A stretch of DNA of 10,975 bases from Baffinella frigidus (Eukaryota > Cryptophyceae > Cryptomonadales > Baffinellaceae): positions 37,004 to 47,978 of the forward strand of contig MU647166.1 of NCBI GenBank assembly GCA_026770585.1. The letters run 5' to 3'. The notes under the pieces were generated by a model, which saw only the letters and a list, made by a program, of their open reading frames with translations, was not told the origin of the DNA and searched no databases. The translations under genes and the position numbers were made by a program. Within the stretch, counting starts at the first letter, position 1, and every line of letters starts with the position of its first letter. Shown here in pieces: positions 1 through 5,335 of the stretch.

Positions 1-94
1 CCAACCAACCAACCAACCAACCAACCAACCAACCAACCAACCAACCAACCAACCAACCAACCAACCAACCAACCAACCAACCAACCAACCAACC
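1..94. repeat. (CCAA)n microsatellite at the window edge
   Basis: About 23 uninterrupted CCAA units open the window. A short run of the same unit recurs at about 468-483, so the first 480 bases are bracketed by the same simple repeat. It has no coding content. Confidence 0.97.
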
Positions 95-230
95 ACACGG
101 TGGGCTTTGAGAGTTCCGTTGGGCCTGGATTCCAGGGGGGTACGTGACCAAATTGCACCAGAAAATCTTCAAAGTTAATTGCATCAAGGCAAGTTGACTT
201 TTGATGACAGGTTCGTAGTCCACCGTGTGG
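93..230. mobile_element. Small foldback element with 11-bp terminal inverted repeats
   Basis: CCACACGGTGG at 93-103 is the exact reverse complement of CCACCGTGTGG at 220-230. The 138-bp interior has no ORF and holds a smaller hairpin, CCTGG-ATT-CCAGG, at 124-136. Size and structure suit a non-autonomous miniature inverted-repeat element, but no clear target-site duplication is visible because the left flank is simple repeat. Confidence 0.55.
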
Positions 231-640
231 TAACCTTCTTCTTCTTCTTCTTTTATTGCCCTCAGAAAAGACCTCGAGAGGTGCCCCAGCCTTTTGAAAA
301 GTGATCAACTTACTACTACTCTCACCCCTAAACCTTAAACCCTAACCCCTAAACCTCCCTCCTTTCAATCCTTTATTTTAAAGGAATTTCAACGTTTTAA
401 TCTCGTATTTCAATGGGGTTTTAGCAACGAAAATTGCTGCGCGCTTTACTACTAGTAATAGGGTACTAACCAACCAACCAACCTCCGAGGCGCAAAAGGA
501 GTTTGAGGGAGAGAGATTGACAATTTATTGGCAAACAACCAGCGTCAGCGCCGCACATGCTACGCGTTGTGCCACTTACTGTACCCCGTGTCGGCCGCTC
601 ACACGAGCATTTTTCGGATGAATTCTGACTCCACCTGTCT
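231..640. other. Non-coding stretch with simple repeats and an element relic
   Basis: No gene is seen here. It contains a short CTT run at about 236-252, a few degenerate telomere-like units at about 328-356, and from 424 to 471 a stretch beginning GCAACGAAAATT. That stretch shares its start and general layout with the arm and centre of the foldback at 5161-5289, so it may be a decayed relative. A second CCAA run follows at about 468-483. Confidence 0.5.
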
Positions 641-646
641 GCGCAG

Positions 647-678
647 AGGCGGCCCCGAAGGAGAAAGAGTTGGACGAC
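647..678 (+). pseudogene. Exon A, truncated 5' copy (A0)
   Basis: After a GCGCAG acceptor, about 32 bases repeat the start of exon A (889-1003), encoding the same residues EAAPKEKE then LDD in place of VDD. The match stops where a CCCTACA array begins at 679. There is no donor and no open continuation, so this is a broken duplicate that keeps only the acceptor side. Confidence 0.75.
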
Positions 679-781
679 ACCCTACACCCTACTCCCTACA
701 CCCTACACCCTACACCCTACACGCTACACGCTACACCCTACACCCCACCCCCCACACCCTACATCTTACACCTACACCCTG
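679..781. repeat. C-rich telomere-like array (CCCTACA units)
   Basis: Tandem 7-bp CCCTACA units with variants such as ACGCTAC and ACTCCCTA. They resemble a degenerate plant/algal-type telomere repeat (CCCTAAA on this strand). The array lies in the intron between copy A0 and full exon A. Confidence 0.9.
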
Positions 782-811
782 ATAAACATTTAGGGTCCAG
801 GATTCACCTCC
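771..811. repeat. Left arm of a 41-bp inverted repeat
   Basis: This segment is the near-exact reverse complement of 1170-1210, with about three mismatches. The right copy spans the donor of exon copy A2, so the left copy is an inverted relic of an exon A donor (GGAG then GTGAATCCTGGACC on the minus strand). The pair encloses full exon A, and its arms run on into CCCTACA on the left and GTGTAGG on the right. Confidence 0.8.
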
Positions 812-888
812 AGCTGAGTTGATAACATAGAGCATCGGGCGTGCTTTGGTCCTCTTTGACGAAGCTTAAACCCTGCACCTGCGCGCAG

Positions 889-1003
889 AGGCGGCTCCGA
901 AGGAGAAGGAGGTGGACGATGACAACCCGAGGGAGGAGTGGGGTCTGGTGATCAAGGGGGATGAAAGCACGCCTGCGGCACTGTGCTATGAACTCCGCGG
1001 GAG
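889..1003 (+). CDS. Exon A of a split TPR-protein gene (full copy)
   Basis: The exon is 115 nt, bounded by a GCGCAG acceptor and a GAG|GTGCGC donor. It enters in phase 1 and leaves in phase 2. It encodes an acidic, lysine-rich stretch (EAAPKEKEVDDDNPREEWG) followed by LVIKGDESTP and AALCYELRG. The last bases AG plus the first G of exon B make an Arg codon, giving CYELRG-R-LLRGNSKF. That reads as the first helix and turn of a TPR motif, with an aromatic/Leu start and Gly before the turn. Repeated copies nearby carry partly synonymous changes, which supports a coding origin. The true start codon is not in view: the exon enters mid-codon, and the upstream sequence is repeat. The protein name is unknown, and the TPR call rests mainly on exons B and D-F. 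Confidence 0.7.
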
Positions 1004-1043
1004 GTGCGCATACAGTGTGTAGTATAGCAATTGCGTTGCAGTT

Positions 1044-1107
1044 GTTGCTTTACACTAGTGTCGAGTTGCTTTACACTAGTGTCAAGTTGCTTTACACTAG
1101 TGTAAAG
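1044..1107. repeat. Three 21-bp repeats carrying a perfect palindrome
   Basis: ACACTAGTGT occurs at 1052-1061, 1073-1082 and 1094-1103, a 21-bp period. Each is preceded by TTGCTTT, and the last is followed by AAAGTAA, so the final unit is a longer palindrome of TTGCTTT and AAAGTAA around the core. The TTGCTTTACA part is the complement of the TGTAAAGCAA word found across the window. Confidence 0.9.
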
Positions 1108-1111
1108 TAAC

Positions 1112-1173
1112 TGGCTGGTCGTCAAGGGGGATGAAAGCACGCCTGCCGCCCTCTGCTATGAACTCCGCGGGAG
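1112..1173 (+). pseudogene. Exon A, truncated 3' copy with donor (A2)
   Basis: This copy encodes W-LVVKGDESTPAALCYELRG, missing one Gly relative to exon A and with a conservative I-to-V change. The codons for AAL differ only at third positions (GCCGCCCTC against GCGGCACTG). It ends GGGAG|GTGATC, the same donor position as exon A. It has no acceptor of its own, because the TGTAAAG palindromic repeats abut it on the left. It could act as a competing donor, but probably not as a full exon. Confidence 0.8.
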
Positions 1174-1199
1174 GTGATCCCTGGACCCTCAATGTTTAT

Positions 1200-1275
1200 C
1201 AGGGTGTAGGATGTAGGGTGTAGGGTGTAGGGTGTAGAGTGTAGGGTGTAAGGTGTAGGGTGTAGGGTGTAGGGA
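1200..1275. repeat. G-rich telomere-like array (GTGTAGG units)
   Basis: About ten 7-bp GTGTAGG units, the complement of the array at 679-781. It starts about 27 bases after the A2 donor. The two oppositely oriented arrays flank exon A and its copy and could pair in DNA or RNA. Confidence 0.92.
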
Positions 1276-1286
1276 TTATCATTACC

Positions 1287-1328
1287 AAGGGGGATGAAAG
1301 CACGCCTATGTTATGAACTCCACGGGAG
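1287..1328 (+). pseudogene. Exon A, decayed 3' copy (A3)
   Basis: It matches the AAGGGGGATGAAAGCACGCCT part of exon A. It has then lost 8 bp, which breaks the frame and gives TGA soon after, and it ends CACGGGAG|GTGGATCC at the donor position. It is a clear non-functional relic that keeps the donor junction. Confidence 0.75.
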
Positions 1329-1407
1329 GTGGATCCTGGACCCTAACACTGCAAACCAACAGCGGGTTAACTGTGAAGCGAATAGCGTTTTGTAAACGGT
1401 GTATGTG

Positions 1408-1493
1408 TGAGAGAGATGTGTGTGTGTGTGAGTGAGAGAGAGAGAGATAGGGAGAGAGAGAGAGAGAGAGGCTGAGAGAGAGAGAGAGAGAGA
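1408..1493. repeat. GT and GA microsatellite
   Basis: A GT run followed by interrupted (GA)n on the + strand, in the interval between the A and B copies. Complementary CT runs stand just before both exon B acceptors (1640-1703 and 1838-1856). Confidence 0.95.
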
Positions 1494-1503
1494 CTTTCTG
1501 TTT

Positions 1504-1523
1504 GCTGCGAGCTCCGCGCGGAG
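1504..1523 (+). pseudogene. Exon A, 20-bp donor-end relic (A4)
   Basis: Twenty bases resembling the end of exon A (residues like C-ELR) and finishing GCGGAG|GTTCAG. The match is short and degenerate. I include it because it sits in series with A2 and A3 in the same orientation and keeps the same junction. Confidence 0.4.
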
Positions 1524-1565
1524 GTTCAGGGCTTATTTTTTCAGGGTTTGGGGTGTAGGGGAGAG

Positions 1566-1609
1566 TGATGTAAAGGAAATAGCGTTTTGATGTAAAGGAA
1601 ATAGCGTGT
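1566..1609. repeat. 22-bp tandem duplication
   Basis: Two copies of TGATGTAAAGGAAATAGCGT at a 22-bp period. The word AATAGCGTTTTGTAAA occurs nearby at about 1381, so this is local amplification of intron sequence. Confidence 0.85.
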
Positions 1610-1639
1610 TCTCGTGAATCAAATATTGTTTTGTAAAGC

Positions 1640-1703
1640 AACTCTCTCTCTCTCTTTCTCCCTCTCTCTCTCGATCTCTCGATCTATCTCTCTCTCTCTC
1701 TCG
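1640..1703. promoter_or_regulatory. CT microsatellite acting as polypyrimidine tract of B1
   Basis: An interrupted (CT)n run ends directly at TCGCAG, the acceptor of exon copy B1. The position matches a splice polypyrimidine tract. The functional role is inferred. Confidence 0.6.
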
Positions 1704-1706
1704 CAG

Positions 1707-1768
1707 GTTGCTGAGAGGGAATTCAAAGTTCGACGAGGCAGTCAAGGACTTCGAGAAGGCCTTCATTC
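1707..1768 (+). pseudogene. Exon B, truncated 5' copy with acceptor (B1)
   Basis: Following TCGCAG, this copy encodes the same 20 residues as exon B (LLRGNSKFDEAVKDFEKAF after the split Arg codon). It then leaves the match after the F-I codon pair at about 1768. Against B2, the coding part differs only at synonymous sites within the N-S codons. It lacks the second half of the exon and any clear donor, so it is either a broken duplicate or a competing acceptor. Confidence 0.8.
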
Positions 1769-1837
1769 TTTCTATAAATCAAACACATTGTAAAGCAACT
1801 AGCGTTTTCTTGTAAAGCAAAATATTTTTGTAAAGCA

Positions 1838-1856
1838 ACTCTCTCTCTCTCTCGCG
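1838..1856. promoter_or_regulatory. CT run before the exon B acceptor
   Basis: A (CT)n tract ends in CTCGCGCAG immediately before exon B. It is the same arrangement as at B1, and it follows three TGTAAAGCAA words at about 1790-1840. Confidence 0.55.
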
Positions 1857-1859
1857 CAG

Positions 1860-1949
1860 GTTGCTGAGAGGGAACTCCAAGTTCGACGAGGCAGTCAAGG
1901 ACTTCGAGAAGGCCTTCATGCTCAACGAGCTCCACCTCTACCTCAACCT
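1860..1949 (+). CDS. Exon B of the TPR gene (longest copy)
   Basis: The acceptor is CGCGCAG and the first G completes the Arg codon begun in exon A. The product reads LLRGNSKFDEAVKDFEKAF and then MLNELHLYLNL. It fits the TPR consensus, with Gly then an acidic Glu-Ala pair at helix B, Phe four residues later and Ala three after that. This is a role in protein-protein contacts in many eukaryotic complexes; the partner cannot be told. The end is uncertain. A GT at 1950-1951 would leave phase 2 (AAC CT), and joining to exon C then gives Leu and HLYLNL-FEEVKAANPG with no frame break, so I place the donor there. The donor GTCTGC is weak. Without splicing, the frame runs into CCCTACA repeats and encodes only TP/YTL low complexity. 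Confidence 0.7.
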
Positions 1950-1956
1950 GTCTGCC

Positions 1957-2062
1957 CTACACCCTACACCATACACCCTGAACCCTACACCCTACACCCT
2001 ACACCCTACACCCTGCACCCTCAACCCTACACCCTACACCCTCCCGACCCTACACTCTAACC
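1957..2062. repeat. C-rich telomere-like array after exon B
   Basis: CCCTACA, CCCTGAA and CCCTGCA units run on from exon B. This breaks the pattern seen elsewhere, in which the sequence after a donor is G-rich. Confidence 0.9.
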
Positions 2063-2361
2063 CCTCGCGCCTGAATGAAGAGCGCAAAGAGCCCCGACCC
2101 TGAAACTTGGAACCTGAAAGCGTGCCTTTCGTGCCCGGATTCGGAAGGATCTTAAGGGTTTTGCGTCCATCTAAAATTTTATGCTATCTTAAGCCTTGGT
2201 TGATGACAAGATGCACCCCCTGCCCATACGATGGCACAGTATTTTCGAACCGTTGCGATATACCACGTACCCGAATCCTCGTTTCAAGGATTTGAGAATG
2301 TCCGTTGGAAGATAGAATCCTCCCACTCTCGGGCCCGGCATCCTCCAAGCTCCACCTTCAT
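2063..2361. other. Unique non-repetitive stretch, no gene recognised
   Basis: The base composition is ordinary. Open frames up to 92 codons exist, on the minus strand, but without recognisable domains or splice context. The word TTTATGCTATCTTAA at about 2177-2192 also occurs, inverted, in the right arm of the foldback at 2362-2511, so part of this stretch may belong to a larger or older element. Confidence 0.4.
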
Positions 2362-2511
2362 GTGCGGGGCGACTCCTTTCAAACCGTGTTTTTGCTATCT
2401 TGGGATGGGTTTTCCTATATATTAAAGCTATGTCGAAGCTAATATAGCAAAATAAGAGAGTCACCACCTTTAAGATAGCATAAAGGCGGTTTAAATTGAG
2501 TCGCCCCGCAC
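2362..2511. mobile_element. 150-bp miniature inverted-repeat element
   Basis: GTGCGGGGCGACTC at 2362-2375 is a perfect inverted match to GAGTCGCCCCGCAC at 2498-2511. The similarity continues inward to about 47 bp, through the shared words AAACCG and TGCTATCTT. The interior is AT-rich with no ORF. This is typical of a non-autonomous DNA transposon. The target-site duplication is unclear, as is the family. Confidence 0.8.
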
Positions 2512-2571
2512 ACTAACCTCTACTCGAAACATTAAAACATAACCTGTCAGTACCCCTACCCCATGATCCAT

Positions 2572-2849
2572 ACACCCTACACCCTACACCCTGCAACTTA
2601 CCCACTGACCCCCAAACTCCACTAACCTCCAACCCCTAGACCCTAAGCCCAAACCCCGACCCTGAAACCTGAAACCTGAAACCCCAAACTCGAAGCCCCA
2701 AACACTGAACCCCAAACCAAACCAAACCCTGAACCCTGAACCCCAAACCCTATACCCTAAACCCAAACCCCTATACCCAAAACCCAAAACCCAAAACCCT
2801 AAACCCAAAACCCTAAACCCTAAACCCTGAACCCTAAACCCTGAACCAG
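2572..2849. repeat. Long C-rich telomere-like array before exon C
   Basis: About 280 bases of CCCTACA, then CCCTGAA, CCCAAAC and CCCTAAA units, ending at the AACCAG acceptor of exon C. It may double as a pyrimidine-rich acceptor tract. Reverse-strand frames through it encode only GFRV-type low complexity. Confidence 0.93.
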
Positions 2850-2893
2850 GTTCGAGGAGGTGAAAGCGGCGAACCCGGGCTCGCCGGGGACAG
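2850..2893 (+). CDS. Exon C of the TPR gene
   Basis: A 44-nt exon between AACCAG and the donor ACAG|GTGGGT. It enters in phase 2 and leaves in phase 1, encoding FEEVKAANPGSPGT after a shared Leu codon. Joined to exon B it extends a helix (NELHLYLNL-FEEVKAANPG). The donor is strong and is repeated in four shorter copies downstream, which argues that this is a true junction. The outgoing phase does not fit exon D, so an intermediate exon is missing or hidden in 2894-5939. Being so short, the exon is supported mainly by phase, copies and sense. Confidence 0.55.
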
Positions 2894-2916
2894 GTGGGTC
2901 TGGGTTTTGGATGGAT

Positions 2917-2976
2917 GTAGGGTGTAGGGTGTAGGGTGTAGTGTTTATGGTGTACGGGTTCGGGTGTAGGGGTAGA
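2917..2976. repeat. G-rich telomere-like array after the exon C donor
   Basis: GTGTAGG units and derivatives start 20 bases after the exon C donor. They are complementary to the C-rich array that ends at the exon C acceptor. Confidence 0.88.
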
Positions 2977-2977
2977 G

Positions 2978-2993
2978 GGCTCGCCGGGGACAG
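2978..2993 (+). pseudogene. Exon C donor-end copy (C2)
   Basis: GGGCTCGCCGGGGACAG|GTGGGG repeats the last residues of exon C (GSPGT) and its donor exactly up to the splice site. Confidence 0.75.
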
Positions 2994-3045
2994 GTGGGGC
3001 TGGACTGTAGAATCCAGAAGCCAGAAGCGTTTTGTAAAGCAACTG

Positions 3046-3135
3046 AAGCTCAGCATGTGATCACATCAGCATGTGATCAGTCAACTGTGGCGTCAGTCAA
3101 CTGTGAAGCCACACTGGACTGACCACATGCTTTTA
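3046..3135. repeat. TGATCACAT foldback repeat, copy 1
   Basis: A hairpin of ATGTGATCA and TGATCACAT words is followed by GTCAACTGTGG, a GAAGCCACACTGGAC segment and a CACATGCTT word. The same series recurs at 3507-3585 with about 85-90% identity by eye. A third partial copy at about 3343-3396 carries TGATCACATCAG and CATGTGATCAGTCAAC. Confidence 0.85.
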
Positions 3136-3136
3136 C

Positions 3137-3152
3137 GGAACACCGGGGACTG
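3137..3152 (+). pseudogene. Exon C donor-end copy (C3)
   Basis: GGAACACCGGGGACTG|GTGTGT is a more diverged repeat of the end of exon C, followed by the same TCTGGGTTTTTGATGTAGG intron start. It confirms that the intron start was copied along with the exon end. Confidence 0.6.
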
Positions 3153-3171
3153 GTGTGTCTGGGTTTTTGAT

Positions 3172-3340
3172 GTAGGCTTTGGGGTGTAGGGTGTAGGGTG
3201 AAGGGGGTAGGGTGTAGGGTGAAGGGTGTAGAGTGTAGGGTGTAGGGTTTGGGGTGTAGGGTGTAGGGTGAAGGGTGTAGGGTGAAGGGTGTAGGGTGTA
3301 GGGTGTAGAGGGTAGGGTGCAGGGTTTGGGGTGTAGGGTG
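3172..3340. repeat. G-rich telomere-like array after C3
   Basis: More than 20 units of GTGTAGG with GTGAAGG and GTTTGGG variants. Same orientation as the array after exon C. Confidence 0.93.
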
Positions 3341-3396
3341 TAGTGATCACATCAGGATCGTAGAAGCCAGAAGCCAGAAGCATGTGATCAGTCAAC

Positions 3397-3417
3397 GGGA
3401 ACGGGCTTGGAAGAATC

Positions 3418-3457
<40 letters not shown>

Positions 3458-3503
3458 AAATGACTTAAGAGGTGTAGAATAAGTGGGAGCGCAAGCGCCG
3501 GTG
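3397..3503 (+). rRNA. 107-nt fragment of eukaryotic large-subunit (25S/28S) rRNA
   Basis: From memory of conserved eukaryotic LSU rRNA, the stretch GGGAACGGGCTTGG, then AATCAGCGGGGAAAGAAGAC, CCTGTTGAGCTTGACTCTAG, then GAGGTGTAGAATAAGTGGGA matches the domain V region, equivalent to about position 2040-2200 of bacterial 23S. It is in sense orientation. It lacks about 7 bases after TAGTCCGA, and it ends at GCGCCGGTG just before where rRNA would continue into the conserved AAATACCACTAC. Neither flank is rRNA. GTCAAC lies directly on both sides (3391-3396 and 3503-3508), like a 6-bp target-site duplication. It is a dispersed rRNA-derived piece, not a functional gene. Whether it is transcribed is unknown. 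Confidence 0.88.
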
Positions 3504-3506
3504 TCA

Positions 3507-3585
3507 ACTGATCACATCAGCATGTGATCAGTCACCTGTGGCTTCAGTCAACTGTGGAGCCACACTTGACAGGTCACATGCTTCG
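3507..3585. repeat. TGATCACAT foldback repeat, copy 2
   Basis: Second copy of the repeat at 3046-3135, including its internal hairpin GTGGCT...AGCCAC. It ends in the CACATGCTTCG word that leads into the GGTACTAAT module. Confidence 0.85.
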
Positions 3586-3586
3586 A

Positions 3587-3636
3587 TGGTACTAATATTT
3601 CCCGGTCGCGTCCGTGCTCCGGTACAAATCCCGAAT
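3587..3636. repeat. GGTACTAA/CCGGTACA module, copy 1
   Basis: GGTACTAAT, TTCCCGGTCGCGTCC and CCGGTACAAATCCCG in order. Related modules lie at 4111-4149, 4493-4540 and 4779-4830, each preceded by a GTTGACT- or TTGACA-containing segment. No ORF or known family is recognised. The motif bears no clear resemblance to RNA genes I know. Confidence 0.8.
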
Positions 3637-3638
3637 CA

Positions 3639-3655
3639 GGGTTCGCCGAGGATAG
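3639..3655 (+). pseudogene. Exon C donor-end copy (C4)
   Basis: GGGTTCGCCGAGGATAG|GTGGATCTGG is a diverged repeat of the exon C end and intron start, placed directly after the GGTACAAATCCCG module. Confidence 0.55.
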
Positions 3656-3679
3656 GTGGATCTGGATTTAGGCCCTACA

Positions 3680-3699
3680 CCCGGGCTCGCTGGGGACAG
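3680..3699 (+). pseudogene. Exon C donor-end copy (C5)
   Basis: CCCGGGCTCGCTGGGGACAG|GTGGGT differs from exon C by one base and is followed by the same TCTGGGTTTT intron start and a G-rich array. It is the closest copy to exon C. Confidence 0.75.
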
Positions 3700-3716
3700 G
3701 TGGGTCTGGGTTTTTG

Positions 3717-3835
3717 ATGTAGGGTTTGGGGTGTAGGGTGTAGGGTGTAGGGTTTGGGGTGTAAGGTGTAGGGTGCAGGGTGTAGGGTTTATGGTGTACG
3801 GGTTCGGGTGGAGGGGTGGAGGGTGGAGGGTTCAA
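3717..3835. repeat. G-rich telomere-like array after C5
   Basis: GTGTAGG, GTTTGGG and GTGGAGG units. It repeats the layout seen after exon C and after C3. Confidence 0.92.
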
Positions 3836-3945
3836 GCGTCAAAGGTGTCATTTATTTCGGGGCGGGGACAGGGGGCGCCTTTTCGCGCCGACAGTTGACT
3901 CACCGCATGCTTCTGTCCGCCATCCAGCGAAAGAAGCACGTTTTG

Positions 3946-3978
3946 AAAAGCCAGGTCCGGAATCTGGACCTGGCTTTT
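3946..3978. repeat. Hairpin with 13-bp perfect stem
   Basis: AAAAGCCAGGTCC at 3946-3958 pairs with GGACCTGGCTTTT at 3966-3978 across a 7-base loop. The outer flanks (about 3925-4003) also pair imperfectly. A T run follows on the + strand, which would look like a terminator in a bacterium, but the eukaryotic context makes that reading unlikely. Confidence 0.85.
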
Positions 3979-4035
3979 TCCTTTTGAAGGTCGCTTTCCT
4001 GCAGGATTCAGGGGAATGTTTTAAAATCCCTTTTA

Positions 4036-4079
4036 AATTGTGTCCCTTCCTCGCTCGGCAGCGAGGACGGGACACAATT
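4036..4079. repeat. Hairpin with 20-bp stem and CGGC loop
   Basis: The arms 4036-4055 and 4060-4079 pair with a single mismatch around a 4-base loop. The arm contains ATTGTGTCCC and TCCTCGCT. It is flanked by the GTTGACT word of the surrounding module. Confidence 0.9.
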
Positions 4080-4110
4080 GGGTCAGTTGACTAATCGCAT
4101 GCTGCTCTGG

Positions 4111-4149
4111 TACTAATCTTTCCCGGTCGCGTCCTCGACCCGGTACAGC
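4111..4149. repeat. GGTACTAA/CCGGTACA module, copy 2
   Basis: GGTACTAATCTTTCCCGGTC, then GCGTCC and CCCGGTACAG. Preceded by CAGTTGACTAATCGCATGCT, the same lead-in as at 3889. Confidence 0.8.
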
Positions 4150-4159
4150 CCCCACCTCG

Positions 4160-4449
4160 ATCTAATCCGGGGACATGTTTAATTTAAAAGAAAACGGATC
4201 CCTATGTGTTCATAGGAGTTGGAAGAAGATTAATTGGGGCCATAAGTAAATTTAATTAGGGCAGAATCCGGTGTAGTGGTCCATTTTCTTTTAAATTAAA
4301 CATGTTCCTGGATGGGATCAGTCAGCTGCACCGCGGCCTCCGGCCGCGGTGGACTATCAAACCGGATTATGCCCTAATTAAATTTACTTAGGGCCCCAGT
4401 TAATCTTCTTCCAACTCCTATGAACACATAGGGATCAGGGATCCGTTCG
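4160..4449. mobile_element. Two interlocked inverted repeats (pseudoknot order)
   Basis: Arm 1 (about 4162-4191, ACATGTTTAATTTAAAAGAA) has its inverted partner at about 4281-4310. Arm 2 (about 4193-4272, from CGGATCCCTATG to CAGAATCCGG) has its partner at about 4362-4447. The order is 1-2-1'-2', so the two stems cross and do not nest. Each is near perfect over 25-80 bp. Between 1' and 2' stands a perfect 10-bp hairpin (4329-4338 with 4342-4351, loop TCC). There is no ORF. A rearranged pair of miniature elements is the plain reading. Confidence 0.85.
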
Positions 4450-4492
4450 CACGTGCAGACTTCCGCGGCTGTTGACTAAACCGACCTTTGCC

Positions 4493-4540
4493 TGGTACTA
4501 ACCCTGCCCGGTTTAGTCAACGTCCCGGTACAAACCCCGC
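4493..4540. repeat. GGTACTAA/CCGGTACA module, copy 3
   Basis: CTGGTACTAACCCTGCCCGG and then CCCGGTACAAACCCCGCC. Here a TTTAGTCAAC word replaces the usual TCGCG centre. Preceded by TGTTGACTAAACCGACCTTT. Confidence 0.8.
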
Positions 4541-4574
4541 CTAGATCAGTCAACCGCCTCCCCCTTCCGGCAGG

Positions 4575-4725
4575 ATTCTCATCTCGTAAGATAACTGAAT
4601 CAGTTCCCTAATTAGCGTTTTCAGTTAATTAGGATGCCTAATTGAATTTACTATACCATAACTAATTTCTCCTATCCAACCTCCCATTGAAAAGGCACTG
4701 ATTCAGTCATCTTCCGAGATGAAAT
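4575..4725. mobile_element. 151-bp miniature inverted-repeat element
   Basis: Arms 4575-4604 and 4697-4725 are inverted repeats of about 30 bp with three differences, sharing ACTGAATCAGT and TCATCTCG. The AT-rich interior contains a second small hairpin of CCTAATTA and TAATTAGG. There is no ORF. Confidence 0.85.
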
Positions 4726-4778
4726 CGCGCTGGTCTGTCCGCACGTGCGCGTTCGGCGGTTGACTAAACCGACCTTTT

Positions 4779-4830
4779 CCTGGTACTAACCCTGCCCGGT
4801 CGCGACCCCCCCCCGGTACAAACTCCGCCC
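4779..4830. repeat. GGTACTAA/CCGGTACA module, copy 4
   Basis: CTGGTACTAACCCTGCCCGG, a C run, then CCGGTACAAACTCCGCCC. It is followed by GGATCAGTCAACCGCCTCCC, which also follows copy 3. Confidence 0.8.
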
Positions 4831-4859
4831 GGATCAGTCAACCGCCTCCCCCCTCCAGG

Positions 4860-5035
4860 AATCGCGCTGGTCTCGTTCGCACGAGCGCTTTTCGCGGCCG
4901 GACAGCTTCCGCGCGCCGACGAAACGGTCTGTAACCGCCGCTGTAACCGTTGTGTAACCGCTGTCACCGATTGTAACCGCCTGTAACCGCCGCCATATGC
5001 ACAGCAAAGCAAGTAATATCAACTTAAAGTCCTAG
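4860..5035. other. TGTAACCGC-rich stretch
   Basis: No gene seen. Short tandem words GTAACCGC occur at about 4930-4990. Their complements (TAACGGTTATAACGGTT) occur at about 5338-5370, so the two blocks flank the foldbacks at 5056-5289 in opposite orientation. The upstream part repeats the GTTCGCACG word seen at about 4444 and 4735. Confidence 0.5.
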
Positions 5036-5055
5036 CTCTTCCCCACTCGGGTTGA

Positions 5056-5145
5056 CTGTCAGACTATTTTCAAGTTGACGTGCTGGGTTTGCGATGCAAA
5101 ATCGTCAACTTTAGTGCGGAAAAGAGCCCAAATAGACTGAGACAG
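5056..5145. repeat. Foldback of about 90 bp
   Basis: An inner stem AAGTTGACG and CGTCAACTT (about 5072-5080 with 5103-5111) lies within outer, less perfect arms TGTCAGACTATTTT and AAATAGACTGAGACA. Non-coding. Confidence 0.6.
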
Positions 5146-5160
5146 CGATAACATCCGGAC

Positions 5161-5289
5161 GAGTATTCAAGTTGAATACGATCTGGCAACGAAAATTACT
5201 ACACACAGGTTCTACTATTACTTGTATGAACCAACTGTGTAGTAATTTGCATTGCCAGATCGTTTGGATCGTATCCAACTTGAATACTC
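5161..5289. mobile_element. 129-bp miniature inverted-repeat element
   Basis: The arms begin GAGTATTCAAGTTG on the left and end CAACTTGAATACTC on the right. They continue for about 50 bp each; the right arm has an 11-base insertion relative to the left. The central segment is about 20 bases. A related fragment lies at 424-471. Confidence 0.85.
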
Positions 5290-5335
5290 AGCAGGATTAG
5301 ATAGATGGTCTGTAACGGCCGCCGATGTTGCACAG

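Noticed and set aside
528-782. 84-codon ORF with TLHPTPYTL-type repeats, and the similar frames at 1861-2103 and 3093-3395
   Set aside because: The residues come from translating CCCTACA arrays in one frame. Complementary frames give GFRV-type repeats. There is no domain and no independent support.
1306-1766. Minus-strand ORFs with SLSLSLS runs here and at 7182, 7599, 9046-9358 and 9968
   Set aside because: They are translations of GA/CT microsatellites and of the antisense of exon copies.
2189-2467. 92-codon ORF on the minus strand
   Set aside because: It overlaps the inverted-repeat element at 2362-2511 and has no recognisable motif. The length is within chance for this composition.
2572-2849. 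CCCTAAA-type array as a true telomere
   Set aside because: The units are highly degenerate, lie internally, and occur in both orientations between exons. They are interstitial repeats.
3397-3503. Functional rRNA gene
   Set aside because: Only 107 nt are present, with an internal deletion and non-rRNA flanks on both sides.
3946-3980. Hairpin plus T run as a bacterial terminator
   Set aside because: The window is eukaryotic, no gene ends just before it, and many unrelated hairpins lie in the same cluster.
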